A stretch of DNA of 64,000 bases, taken from assembly GCA_026745465.1 (NCBI GenBank), contig JACYXH010000014.1, positions 471,001-535,000 on the forward strand. The letters are read 5' to 3'. Numbering within the stretch: the first letter of the stretch is position 1; each line of letters begins with the position of its first letter. The stretch is from Lota lota (lineage: Eukaryota; Chordata; Actinopteri; Gadiformes; Lotidae). Below the pieces are notes generated by a model, which searched no databases, was not told the origin of the DNA, and saw nothing but the letters and a program-made list of their open reading frames with translations. The translations under genes and the position numbers were made by a program. Positions 43,331 to 56,700 of this stretch are shown here, piece by piece.

Positions 43331-45034
43331 TACCACGCTATTAACATGTCACTGCTCCGTATTGCTCTGGCCTGCGGCTGTCTTTTGTTACTTATTAGAA
43401 TTGGTCCATGTTTTAGCTTTTCACTGGCGTAGCTTGATGAGAAACCATTGGCAGTTTTATTGTATTGAAGATGGATCTGGGCTGGTACAATAATACGTCC
43501 ATAAAAGTGGACAATTCTTGCTGGCTGCTCTTTTGTAAATGAAATGAATGTCATTCTGGAATTGCTCTCAAACTAAGCATCATTCCGATTTGTACCCAGT
43601 GAGGACTTGTTTTAATGAGTCTAAGATGACACAACACTTCTTTAAGGGCTTGCATATACGCGCGAGAGTCGTGATGTCAGTTTAGTTTGGCCCCGAGTCA
43701 GCCGCACGGGAGCGTTTGGATCACCTTGGGAACGGTCCGCCGTGCGTGCGTGTTCATCCCCGTCGCCATGGTAACCGTGGGAGAGTTTTGACACAACATC
43801 TGCAGCTCACGCTGAACTCACTCCAGTGGAAAGTCGACTCATATGGGTGTCCTTAGTGAGCTGGGATCTGGAGTCCTAGAGATCCCTTTAATAAAAGGTT
43901 ATCCGTGACATTCAAGTAGAAAACCATCTGCTCCACTTAACAACATAGTTGTGTTGGTAATTGAAACAGGACCCCCTGTTCGGTGGGCGTCTGGTTGACA
44001 TTAGTATACGTTATGGGAGAGGAGGTTCACGCCACGATCAACCAGGCTACGAGTTCTCTGATGGAGTGGAAACCTACACAACTAAATGATTTCGACACTT
44101 TCTTAGTAATGCGAATCAAAGTATAGGTTGTCAAGTAAGCATAGTTTAGTAGTTGTCCTAATTTGCCGTCTGGATGTGTTATCTGTTGCTTTGAGCACCC
44201 GAGGGAGACTTGCTCAGAGGTGCTGAAAGGGGGCCAAGCACCTGATTACGTCAGTGGTCATGCGACCATCCGGCTCGCATATTTGCTGCGCGCGGACTAC
44301 ACCCTCTAGAAGTCTAGATGACGCCTCGCTCAAGCTCGCTCCAGCAGGCTTAAGTTAGGACGGCGAGGTCCTCCCTCGACCCCCAGGTCCACAGCCCTAG
44401 TGTTAGTTTCCGCTGAGTCCGACTGTAAATGTAACTTTGTTATTAAAGAGGAGTAGTCATGCTTTCCGTTTAAATTGGACTATATAGTGTTTTTTTTTCA
44501 GGATTTCTAGGTACCAGGGCTTGTGTCTGGGCTGTGCGGGTGAATGACGTCACCAGGCGTGGTAATAACAATGAGGACGCCATCGGTTCCAGACTGCAAC
44601 GTTAGAGCTGCTCCACAAGACGCATCCGCGAGACAAGCAGAGGGCGGAGCTTTGAAAAGAAATCACAACTAAACTATGAAATGATCAAATGTATGAGCGG
44701 ACCATAGACGGGTTTGTTAGAAAACGCAGCGCCTTATGCTTTCACTTTAACTCATTAAACGAAACTAACTGCAGCGTTTCCTCGCGACGACTCAGCCTGC
44801 GTGCTTCCCAGAGCTCGCGCGCTGGGAGCCTACAGTACATAGGAAATGAGTCATCGGCTGAAGTGCGCGCGTGGGTGTGTGCGCTGTTAAAACAAGGCGC
44901 AGACTCCTGCGCGTGACTCATTCTCATGTTCGCTTTTCCATGGTGAAAACCAAGTCGGACTCCGCTGTTCACCAGATGAACTTTCGGGAATTGTGTAGAC
45001 TATAGCGAGCGGCACCGCCATCACCCGTAACACC
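43331..45034 (+). promoter_or_regulatory. Intergenic region and tnfrsf12a promoter with two AP-1 sites
   Basis: No coding exon was seen. Perfect AP-1 elements lie at 44847-44853 (TGAGTCA) and 44914-44920 (TGACTCA), about 190 and 120 bp before the tnfrsf12a ATG. Mammalian Fn14 is a growth-factor-inducible immediate-early gene, so these are sensible regulators. Confidence 0.6.
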
Positions 45035-48000
45035 ATGGCTTCCAGCTCCTTCTGTGCCCTGTGTGGACTTATCATCGCGGCTGTGGCCAATTTCTACGGC
45101 GTAAACGCGCAGAAAAGTGAGTACAAAAGTTTATATTTTGTCCGTTTTTTTTGTTCAACATTTTTTTAAACTTTTATGCAGGGTTAAATGAGGTATTTAT
45201 CTTCTAATACATTGTTATATAATATGTCTTAACATATGTTGTCTGTTGTTCACTGTTTTCCAAACGGTATTTGGAGGGGGTTGTTTGCTTGAACACGGGA
45301 CGTCCTGGTAACTAACGGGCTCTGACGATGAGCCGCTGCTCGAGCCGCTTCCTCCACCGGTTCCGCATTCCGATCGCCTTATTTCACCGCAGCCATGCCC
45401 CTGGGTGAAACGTCCCATAGCGCTATCCCTGCACTGTGTCCATTATGTAGATATCAGGGTACACCTTTTTCTATCCCAGCTGTCGGCCAACATTTGAACG
45501 TGGAGGGGATCTTCCTCCAGAACATTGTTGAGTACACTGCCACAGTGTTGGATTGTAGGACAGGAAACATAAACTACAATATCACCACGGAGTTTCTTTA
45601 TGAACATAAACAAAGTAGAAAACGGGAATGTTCTTCCATTCCCTTTCAGAATCCCTTCGTTTAACGTGGAGCCGTGATGATGATGATGATGCAGCACACC
45701 AGGTTCCATGGAGAACCTTCATCTGTGCACTACACGCATAGTCTGCTGTCAGTCTTACCTCATTAATAGCATGCATCTCTTCCTCAAAACACCTCTCATA
45801 CTTTTGCCTCGGTTTAGTAAAAACTGCATATTTTTCTGGTCTGTTTACCACACAAGCTTTTTGGGTAAATGGTAAAAGGTGAGATTCTGTTTGACAAGCC
45901 CATCTATAATTCACTGCCCAATGTCTGATGGACATTTTTACAGAGTCTGATTGGTGCCGACTGACACATGAAAGCTGTTAAACACAAAATCTTTAGGAAC
46001 CCCACTAAAACCATCAGCCAGGCTTTAGGTCGACAGGCTGGGAAGAGTGGTTAGTCTTAGATGACCCTGAACACAAAGTCAACGTGATTATTCAACAGAA
46101 CACAGCTCACTCTGAACAGGGAATGCCCTGATACCCAAAGTGTTGAATCTTTTCTAAGGGAATGTTCACATACTAGTAGGGTTTTTTACTGCAACCTTCA
46201 GTGGTCTGTTTTCATCCATGACGTTCTGAGTTGGTATCTGGTGGAGTTTATGCATGGCCCGTGTTTTCACTACGCTTATTTACAATCACCTCTTGAAATG
46301 TTTTAGAGTTTAAAATGTTGAAATGACACGCATTTTCGAATAATGTGATCAAATTCTGATTTAGTAATGTTTACGTACGAGTTGTAAAGGTCATTAAGAC
46401 ACAAGATGATATTCATGTTCCTACTCTTCTGAGCTCGTCATTGTATGAAAGTATGACCCATCATTGCTTGGTGTTCTGCTGATCTACAAATGGCCACGCT
46501 GTACTTAGCCGGCATATTATACAGAAGGGCAATATTCTTTGACAGCTATCAGCAATACAATTTCAGCATCTGCTTGCCTGAAATATCCCAAGTAGTCTCA
46601 GCCCAAGGTTCACAACATGTACTATCATGACACTGAGACTGCGCCAATAGCAGACCACAAGGACAAGATTAATTAGACCACTCTCAGCATCTTCAGGAAG
46701 ACTCCCTCTGTGGTGCATATATCTGAGCTGGATCTGATAGCGCTATGAAAATAGGAAGCTCATTTGAATGGGAGCTTATGGACACACTCCCACCAGCCCT
46801 CCATCCAACGGATGTGACATCACAGATACCAGGATTGGATTCCTCCTGTTCAGCTTTGGAAGCTAATTATTCAGATACGCTTGGTTGAATAGGGAGTAAA
46901 ATGCATTCTTTTATTGGGTGCCACTATGTGGAAAACTAGATTGTTTGGATTTTGAAAGGGTGCTCTTGCAGTTCAGGACAGCCAACTGCCAAATAGCAAG
47001 GCTAGCCTTTATTTTCTCAGAAGAAAAGGTACTTTTTCTTGTACATATCTGTGGTTGCACTCTAAAGTTATTCTCCCATTCGATATTTCAGTTTCCATTA
47101 ATACTTCAAACCGGCTAGATAGAATGCTTAATGCCGGTGAACTAAAACGAGTTGGGGCTGAGGGCTTTATTCCAGAAGAGATGTAAACAGTGGTGCTCAG
47201 TACACCCAGTACACCCAGTACACCCAGTACACCCAGGAAGCTCGTTTCTGTTGAAGGCCACAACGCTGTTCTTGTTTTGAGCAGTCTTTGATCGTTTTGT
47301 GTTTTTGTCGATGCTCAGGTGGTTACAAGATGAGTGATTTGCAACAGCGTCTGTTTGTCAGTGACAAAAGAACTGTCCCACAGATACTCTTCCACGCTGA
47401 CAAGTGTGAAGCACGTCTTAATGTTGGATCCTTGTTTTGGAAAAAACAGGCATTTTAATTAATATCTGCATTATGAGTACTGTTTTAAATGAACACATTT
47501 CATGGTTTGTGAAATATTTGACGACAGGATTTTCCCCCTCCCTGTCCTCAAACGTTTCACACACCATTATTCAATCTGTGGTTTTAATTTGTGCCCTCAG
47601 GAATTTTTCTGATCCTTGTCTTGATGTCATTGTGTTGGTACTAATCAGATCCATTTCTTTCAATGAACAACTCCAGATTGCGGCTCAGCTATTGAGAAAT
47701 TCCCATAATCTCCCACGGCCCATGCACTGGTTTTGTAACGCAGGTTTCAAGTGCGCTCTTGTCTTTGCATAGAAGCAGTGGTTGACCTTTAAGTGGGACA
47801 GCTCTTCAGTTCACTTCCTCTCTTATCACCTAGGAAGGGCACAGGGCCTTGAGCAGCTCAACAACCTTGCTTCTTTCAGCAGACATGGCGCGTTTCATTG
47901 TGTCCAGACGAGAGGCGCTTATTTTCTCTCTTGTGTCAGCTGAAGGGCACGGGGAGAGGGGAGGGGCTCTTCCTGTGACTGTGGCTTCCTTCAGTGAGAC

Positions 48001-49347
48001 ACCAACGACCGCATGTGATTATTGTCTGGTAGTCACGTCTGTACACACGGTCTCCAAGACAATTTACCAGGAAACCCATCGAGAATACACACACACACAC
48101 ACACTCCTACACACACACACACGTTGTTCTCGCACAATGTGATGAGTGTGTGTGTGTGATGATGCGTGTCTTTGAACGGTCACCACAATCAGTGCGTAAT
48201 TCTCATTTGTGTGAAAGTAGACCTCAGCAAGGACTTTCCCGTTTCGATTTCACAAGAAGCGGAAACCAGGCCGGCTTTGTTTTTTTTCTCTGACGTTTGG
48301 CTTGGGTCGTTGTGTTTCTCGAGCCTCTGAGTTGCTCTCACAAGTGGCCCAGTTTTCCAGAGTGAGAAAACCTGTTGTTGTATTATTCTTTTTTTCTTCT
48401 TTTTTTGAAACATCTGCTTAGGTCTCCAGGGATGTCCGCCTCGCTGCGAATCACATTTTCCTCGTCATACTTTCAATTTATCGTTGTTCTTCCTTTCTTC
48501 GTACGCCTAAAGTAGGGGTCCACATTGGCAAAACAAGGAGGTATGTTGTGTCTCTATGGAAACACCCAGTAACAAGTGTAAGCGTCCTTGACCTCTTATC
48601 TCAGTGAGAATGTGTCCAAAAAGCAGTGACTCATGGGACCCTAAATGACATAAGTTAACAGTTGATTTCCATTGCCTTTCTCTCTGCAGGCCAATGTAGC
48701 AGTTCACAGTTCTGGAATTCAGATTTGGAAGTCTGTGTGCCATGTGCGTCATGCAAGCAATACCCAAAGACCCCATCATGTAACACATGTAAGCAATCTA
48801 ACCATTTCAGGCTGGCTTTTAAAATGTTTATGTGGCCCCCAATTACGGTTTGTTTACGTGGGTGTCAGCGCTACACATTATATTGACGTCACGTGTTCAG
48901 CTTCTCGCTAAGTCTGGAAACGCCGGCGGGGGTTGTGGGTAGGACTCCGCCAGCGTATCCATAGGTCCAACGTCAACCCTGACTGCTGTTTGGTCCCTCC
49001 GGCTCTTCAGGCAGGGTGTATGTGGAGGAGACGTCAGACGTCTGGAGGCTGGCTGCCATCTGCAGCTTCTCAGTGCTGGCCGTGGTGCTGCTGGGCGCCG
49101 CCTTGATCATCGGCGTGATGGTGCACCGACGCAAGTCTCAGAAGCGGCCTTTGCGTGGTAAGGGCCTTGGGGTTAGAGGTCAAGAACGGAATGGGGTCAT
49201 TTTGGCTAACGCCAGTTTAGTGAGGCCATGTAAAAGGAATATAAACTGATTGAATGTTTGGTGTATTTAGTGAGTAACCCTGCATTTCTCTTCCCTGTAC
49301 TCTTAGAGCCCATTGAAGAAACGGCTGGACCACTTTATCAAGCTTAA
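45035..49347 (+). CDS. tnfrsf12a: TNFRSF12A (Fn14, TWEAK receptor)
   Basis: Four exons with matching phases: 45035-45116, 48690-48788, 49011-49157 and 49307-49347; 369 nt, 122 aa (human 129). The start MASSSFCALCGLIIAAVA is a signal peptide. Exon 2 gives the single small cysteine-rich domain: the six cysteines of CSSSQFWNSDLEVC, then VPCASCKQYPKTPSCNTC match Fn14 spacing. Exon 3 is one transmembrane helix (residues about 74-96) followed by HRRKSQKRP. Exon 4 gives PIEETAGPLYQA, holding the PIEET TRAF-binding motif; the human tail is PIEETGGEGCPAVALIQ. By family it binds TWEAK (TNFSF12) and signals through TRAF2 to NF-kB. The first intron is 3.6 kb. Confidence 0.92.
45117..48689 (+). other. tnfrsf12a intron 1, no gene recognised
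   Basis: This 3.6 kb interval has no coding signal I can support; open frames such as 45395-45664 lack family similarity. It contains a 9-bp repeat (ACACCCAGT, 47196-47235) and short CA-rich patches near 48090-48160. Confidence 0.7.
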
Positions 49348-49515
49348 CCATTTCAAGTAAGTATTTACCCGCTTTCCAAAAAATAGATAGTGGATTTGTT
49401 CTAAACATATTAAACATGGATTGTAATAATGGTTGTGATGTTTTGGTTAAATCCACAGCCTCATCATCATCATCATCATGTTCAGGTTATGCCGCGGAAA
49501 CAAGGGAACACAACT

Positions 49516-49546
<31 letters not shown>

Positions 49547-50890
49547 TATAGCATATATATATAGTTTATGACGGGCTACCTCGTCATTTATATTAGAAAT
49601 CTAAACCATTTAAAGGAAATGTATGGGCTGCTCTTCAGAGCAAAGCTGTTGTCTTCAGTAGTCCGTGGGGGGCCTCACCATCATCACCATCATCATCATC
49701 ACCAGCGGCCGCCTGATGGATGGTGGCGATGACGTGCAGCTAACGCTAAAGCTAGGGACAACGTTAGCTCAGGCCTAGTGGTTCTATCATCAGTAGTACA
49801 TGTTATATGTCCAGTTATTCCCAACTCATCTTGTTTCCTGGAAAAATTTGGGTTGTATAGATTCTGTGTTTTTCCAGAGTCACATGGGTGTGCCAGCCAG
49901 ACCGTCTGTTCACGCCAAACATGCCACACCCATGACAAACCCATGACCTCACCGGCAGCGATGTCATACTCCAGAGAATGTGGCAAAGTTGATCACAAGT
50001 TTTGATGGTTTTGCTAATGTGTTGTGTGGTAGAGGACCGCTGGCCAGGTGGGCTGAGACAAGGCACACCAAGGCCTTCTGAATGTAGCCTCTGACATGGT
50101 GCCATTTGAACAATGCCAGTGCCTCCTTAGTAGGAACACGTCTCTGAAGACAGCCGGAGTTCAGTATTTCATGTTGCTCAAGGGAACGAGGGCTAGCATT
50201 TTTTTAGCACACTGGGAATCCTAGGAAACAGAACACATTACAGCTGGTTGGTTCTTCGTTTTTAATGTGACGTCGCTCTATTTTTGTAAGAATTCTGCAG
50301 CGTTCAGCCTGAATCTCTGTTCCTGCTTCAGGAGCAGTATCTTTCTAACACAATTTAGCAGACATCCACTAACTTGTTCTTAAGGCCCAGATTAAATAAG
50401 AGTAAAGGAAAGCTTGACTCGACTGTTTACTCTTACATCGTCCTATCGCCCTGCCTTCTGGGACGCCCCAGTATGCACCTAAAGACTTTATCAGGTGCTC
50501 CTCAGCGCGGCTTTACCTGGTCTGCTTCATAACCATCATGGGTGGTCCTGTGGGTTTCTAGTTATGTTTTCTCTTAGTGATACAAGGAGTGCCAAGCATC
50601 CTCCGGCAATACAACTGGTTCAAAGTACAGACACATCTTTATAGTATTTATTTTTGAAAGTCTTTGTTGTAAGGTGCAGCTCCTAATGTAGACAGATTGT
50701 CAAAGTGACAAGAGGCTCCTGTGAACATTTTTTTAATGCTGTTCTATTGTTTTGTTACTGACCAATAACATTTTTTTACCATCTTGCTTGTGTGTAGTAT
50801 TGTATATATAAATATGCACTGGCTTCTTGTAGTTAATGCAAATGCTCTGTGTACCAACTGTATTTTCTCAATAAAATAGATTTAATTGAA
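49348..50890 (+). other. tnfrsf12a 3'UTR with poly(A) signal
   Basis: No frame of interest. AATAAA at 50870-50875 is the likely signal, after an AT-rich stretch. A (TA)n patch lies at about 49517-49542. Confidence 0.7.
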
Positions 50891-50974
50891 TATGGAATGT
50901 TCCTTTCAATTAGCGTCAGTCATTCAACCAGAAGTCAGTTCATCGTCCAGGATGCCGCCATAAGACACAGAACC

Positions 50975-53701
50975 AGGCTTATTGTTTGGATTGTTTATTT
51001 TCAATTCAATTTAAACAGCTATTGTTCCATAACCTGTTTGTACTCTAAACTAAGTTCATAATCCTACCAAAGAAGTAAAAATCTACGCTTCAAAGTGACA
51101 AAATAGTTATATAAATATGAATTAAATATTGAGCAGACTCGGTTTCTGAACACTGAAAATTGGACAACTCAAAATGTGTGGTATATGCTTTAGTTTTTAT
51201 TACACAATATCTAAAACTAGCGGTTTCTCTGTGCAAAGGAAACTGTTCCTGGGTAAGCTGAACAGAGCGACCCACCCATATGTACAGCCTGGACACCCCG
51301 CAGGACGGCATCCAATGGACACACACCAAACCATGATGCTAAACAAAGAACCCGTGGTGGTTTTGAACTGATAAGACGTTAAACGTTCTCAACATAGTGG
51401 CTGATCAGAGACATGATCAGTTAGCCACCGCATGGATTCTGGGGAGGACCTTGACTTGGCAGGTTGCCTTCAAGCAGGACAGACCACCCCTTGATCTCGC
51501 AGAATGACCGGTCGCCCTACAGGCCGTTCAGATGATCACACAATGCAGGAGAAATATAAAATAGCACAGACATGGCGGACAGCAAGAGGTCCAAACCCAG
51601 GCGGATTCCACCTCTATCTAGGGTACACTTGAGTTTGGCCATTGTACTCAATACAGTGGAAAGACATTCAACATGTGCTTATGTACTGAAATGAGCCATC
51701 AAAGAGTATTGCTTTAATAGGACAGGACCCAGAAAACTAGCTCAGGTGACTGGTCCAAAAGCCTTTCCATGAGCCATTGAGGATGGCTCTTCCCTCGGGG
51801 GAAATGCATTGGCACCTTAGTCATTACGTGGCTGCTTTCAAACAAAGAAGCTGAAAGACTTGAGAGTCCTCTACAGGCTACAAGATTGACTACCTGTGCA
51901 AATTTGAAACTTTGAAGAACCCAAAAATCTCAGAGCAAAACATGTAATCAAATAAATGACGGTGACCAGATGGTTTCCATTATGGAGTGGAACAATGAGC
52001 GGCCGCTGGAAAGATAATCCTTGTTTTTGCATTGTTACAGTGTATATTTCTAGTATGAGGATCCATGAGGCTTTAGGATAAGTTACTAGGTAGGCAGGGT
52101 TTTCAATGAGGTATCTTTATACATCTGAGCAGTGACCAACATATTTATATATGTATATATTCATAACAAACGGAAAGAGTAAGGCATAAAGTAAAGCAAA
52201 TTGATTTTTTTAGTTCTCCATTTGAAATAAAAGAGTGAACCGCCTATTAATTTACAAGACAAAACGTGTCAAAGAAACACTGGATGGAACAGGCACTCAA
52301 TTAATTTGGCATGTTTCCACACTAAACTTCCCAATAACACACCTTCGTCAATCTGTAAGTGGTGAAATGAAATGGCAGCCAAGTGGGAGAATACTGGTTC
52401 TTCCTCCTCTTCAAACTAATTCCCAAGCATAATAGGAAATGCTTCAACCCAGAGGTACTACTGGGGCCCAAACACTTTGAGTGAAGGAAGAAAGCCTGTG
52501 TGAGGCCAAATGTTTGCATCTGAGAGGATTAAGAGAACTGGCAAGGACTTAAATAATGGAATTCGCAACAGAAGCAAAAATCTTAAAGATCATTTGACAC
52601 TTGCTTGAACCCGATGGTTATTTGCTACAATTGCCTGACATTGGAGGCACTGGAACTTCTGATAAAACGATCATTGAAGAAAAACCATTTGGCGAGGGGA
52701 GAGAGGACAATTGAAGAGCATGCAATACACTAGGGTGCAACAGAATGGATCGATATATAGACGAGGTGGAGAAATGTTTTCATGCCTCATTCACATTCTT
52801 CTTAATATTATTATCTACACGTTTTCCACATCAGGGGTGTCCCTTTAGAAGGTTTCCTGAGTGGGGCCAAACAAGCGTTGATCATGGGTTCCTACCTCCT
52901 GTTTGAACTGGGAACAGCCTCGGTACGGTCAACTGACCAATGGGATTCCTTAAAGGCTACTGGAGTCTCAACAAAGAAAGACTGCTTTTGTTTTCCTTAA
53001 AACATTCATTAAAAAGGTGTTTTAGAATAAAACATACACTGAAAAAAACCATCTGTAGAACAGGAATAAATTATTAAATACATCTATTTAGTATATGATG
53101 TCACTGAGAAGAGACCGGGAGCCTAGTGAGAAGTACAACTAGGACTTGATTAAACACCATCAGAAGCCATTGGACTGCCCCATAGCAGGCCAACTACAGC
53201 AAGCTGCTCTCAGGAATATACATTATATAGATCTACATAGTCTAGATCTAGATGGAGATATCCACATGACAAGTCTGGACATTTACTTTTGCAAGGAACT
53301 AACAACTTCCAAAGAGGCACTGGGCAGTTGTTGTGATCAGGAGAGGACAGAAATAACAGCCCTGTTACTACAAATCAAAGAGGGTTAAAGAACAACTGGC
53401 CTCAGGTTTGTACAGACTGCCAGGATGCCACCTTCACCAGCTCGCTTTGGGGGGCGTGGTGGCGCTCTGGAACCTCGTGTACCGGGCCTGCGGTGACCCA
53501 GGCCCAGTAGGGGTAGAGGTAAGACTTGATCGTTTCTGTACAAATCAAAAGGCGTCTTGGAAAATGGAATTGTTTGCTGGGACCCATGGTGCGCTATCTG
53601 AAGAGCGTGTTCAGTCTTTACAATTGCCGATAGGAAGAGAACTAAGGTCTGAGAAAAGAACCTACAGCGTCTACGGGCCCGCTGTCCGAACACACGGCGC
53701 C
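50975..53701 (-). other. znf646 3'UTR (minus strand)
   Basis: No coding exon was recognised. The first strong minus-strand AATAAA (TTTATT at 50994-50999) lies about 120 bp from the tnfrsf12a signal, so the two genes probably end back to back. This makes a 2.7 kb 3'UTR; an earlier signal could exist. Confidence 0.5.
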
Positions 53702-56700
53702 TCAGAGGAAGGAGCCCATGTCCAGGTCCATGAAGCTGTTGGCGTCCATGCTGAAGGCCTCGTAGGCCTGGGCGTTCTGGTGCATCTTCTGATGATGCCG
53801 CAGGTTGGACTTGCTGGAGAAGCTCTTATCGCAGAGCAGGCAGGCGAAGGGCTTCTCTTTGGTGTGGATCCTGCGGTGGCAGATGAGCTGCGTGGACACG
53901 CGGAACGCCTTGCCGCACTCCAGGCACTGGTAGCGCTTGGGCTCCGTGTGGATGCGCCGGTGGTTCTTCAGCGCCATCAGGTTGGTGAACTCCTTCTGGC
54001 ACACGGAGCAGAAGAAGGAGCCCGTCTTGTGGCTGTTCTTGTGGTTGAGCAGCGAGCCCGCGTGGCGGTAGGTGCGGCCACAGTGGTCACACACGTGGCT
54101 CTTCTCCCCCCCGCCCTCCTCCGGGTCCGCCCCGCCCGGGTCCGCCCCGTCCGGGTCCATGTGGGACAGCGGCGGGATGAGCTTGGGCATGCCGTCCAGG
54201 CTCTCGTCCATGCCCGGGTTCCAGTAGCGGCTGCCGTTTGTGGCGCCCTCCTGTGGCCCCTGCTGCTGGTAGTGGCCCTGGGGCCGGGGGCCGGCGTAGC
54301 TGGAGAAGCTCTGCTGGCCCGGGCTGCAGACGGGCGTCCTGTCCTTGGAGTGAACGTCCATGTGGCTCTGGAGGTGCGAGACGAGGCAGAAGGTCTTGCC
54401 GCACTCTGGGCAGCAGTGGCGCTTCATCTGGGAGTGGATCTGGAGGGTGACGGGGTCAGGGAAGGTCTGGAGACACATGGTGCAGTGGTGGAGGTCCTCA
54501 GAGTGGGTCTTCTTGTGGTTGAGGAGGGAGCCGGCGTGGCGGTAGGAGCGCCCACACAGGTCACACCTGGGGACCACAGGTCTGTCCATTAATCAACCGG
54601 GAATACTAGAACTAACTCACCACTGGGAAAACTATCCATCTATTCATTCTTTCACACCCTTCACCAAAATATCCTTCATTCAGTTACAAAGACGTAAAAC
54701 CATACATATACACAACGAGACAGACTCACATGAAGCACTTGTCTCCGCTGTCCGGGTGGTGGACACTGGACCTGGGGGTGTTCTCCTGGGACCGCTGGCA
54801 GCGGTGGCGCTTGAGGCCCGAGCGGCCCTGGAAGCTCTTCCCACACTGGGGGCAGCTGAAGTGGCCGGCGCCCCTGCTGTGGATCTTCTGGTGGTTGTGC
54901 AGGATGCTGGCCAGGCGGAAGGCCTTGCCGCAGGTGAGGCAGGCGTACTTCTTCTTCTGCGTGTGGATGCGCGTGTGGTTGCGCAGCGCCATGGGGTTGG
55001 TGAAGGGCTTGGAGCACACGCCGCAGCTGAAGTGGCCCGTCTTGTGCGTGTTCTTGTGGTTCAGCAGGCTGCCAGCGTGCCGGTAGCTGCGGTTGCATAC
55101 GGTGCAGGTGAAGGGCCGCTCCTCCTTGCGGGGGGAGGCGCCGGAGTGCGACTCCCCTTCGTCCGAGGGTCGGTCGCAGGCGTGGCCGGCCAGGTGTTGT
55201 GCGGAGGGAAAGCTCTGCTTGCACTCCTTGCACTTGTAGGTTCGGCTTTTGAGCGGTCTTCGGCCTTTGGCGCCGTCCTTCCTGAGGCGGCCGCACACGT
55301 GCGTCAGCAGCATCTTCTTCCCCCTGAAGCCCTTCCCGCAGTTGTGACACGAGTGCTTCTTGTATGCAAAGTGTGTGCGCAGGTGGTTCTTCATGGCCAG
55401 CTGGTTAGGGTACGTGTTGCTGCAGACGGAGCAGCAGTATTCCCCCGTCTTGTGAGAGTTCCTGTGGTTGACCAGACTCCCGGCGTGGCGGTACGTACGC
55501 CCGCACTGGTCACAGGAGAAAGGGCGAAGGTCGCCCGTGTCCTCCGCCTTGATGGCTCCGCCCGGCCCGGCCCGGCCCGCCGGTCCGCGGCGCCTGACCG
55601 AGGCGGGATCCCGTCTGGCGTTGCGCCGGAGGGGCTGTGGCCCGGCTGCGTCCGGACCGTTCATCCGCATGAGGGCCTGGATCTGGGAGTTGAGCTCCTG
55701 GATCTTGGCCTGGTTCTCCTTGTGTCTTCTCAAGTGGTTCAAGAGCTGCTTCTGGATCTTGAACGCCTTTCCACACTCGTGACACGCGTGCCTGAGGAAG
55801 ACCAAGACATTGGGTTTACCAACAGCCTTATGAGGAAGACCAAGACCTTGTCTTTACCAACAGCCTTATGAGGAAGACCAAGACATTGTCTTTACCAACA
55901 GCCTTATGAGGAAGACCAAGACAACAACTTAGTGTAGTTTTACTTTGAACTACTGTTTAATAATGACTAAATAAAGGTTATACAACACATGTTGGTGGTA
56001 ATGTAATGAATACTAACCTTTTAACATCAAAGTGGGATCGCTGGTGGTTCTTAAGGGCCAGAAGATTGTAGAAGCGCTTCTGGCACACCAGGCAACGGAA
56101 CACCCCTGTTTTGTGGGACTTCTTGTGGTTCAAGAGGGAGCCGGCGTGTCTGTACGAGCGACCGCACTGCTCACACTTGTACTGTCGATCTCCCCCGGCC
56201 GCCGTCTCCTCGGCTGGCCTCTGCACCCCCTCTTCCCGGTTGGATGCAGCGTCGCTGGCCCTCATTGCTTCTTCCTCGGCGTCAGAGGGCTCTTCTTTCC
56301 CGCCCGCCCCACAGCCGTGGTTCTTCAGGTGATGGTAGCTGGTACAGAACAGACCGCAGCGCCCGCAGATGGAGCTCTGGGGCTCCACCTTGGGCTCTGC
56401 GGTGGTGTTGAGCGTATGTGGGGGCCTGGCCTCCGCCTGGGGGGTGTTGTGCGAGAGCTGGTGAGCGATCAGGTCCTGCCTCTTGGCGAAGCTCTCTCCA
56501 CACGTGCTGCAGATCATCATCATCATCATCTCGCCTGACTCGTCGTCCTTCATCTCCTCGTGGGAGGACATAGAGGAGGGCCCCGAGCTGCCCGGCGTGC
56601 CGTGGGCCTGCGTGTGCCCGCGGAGGTGGCTCCGCAGGGCCCGCATGCTGGTGTAGCGGTTGCCACAGACCGAGCACTGATACAGTTCCCCGTCGTCGTC

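Noticed and set aside
45395-45935. Open frames in tnfrsf12a intron 1
   Set aside because: No domain, no supporting splice sites or family resemblance.
53408-54592. Plus-strand 394-codon frame and similar frames at 54756-55871 and 56032-57372
   Set aside because: Antisense shadows of znf646 zinc-finger exons.
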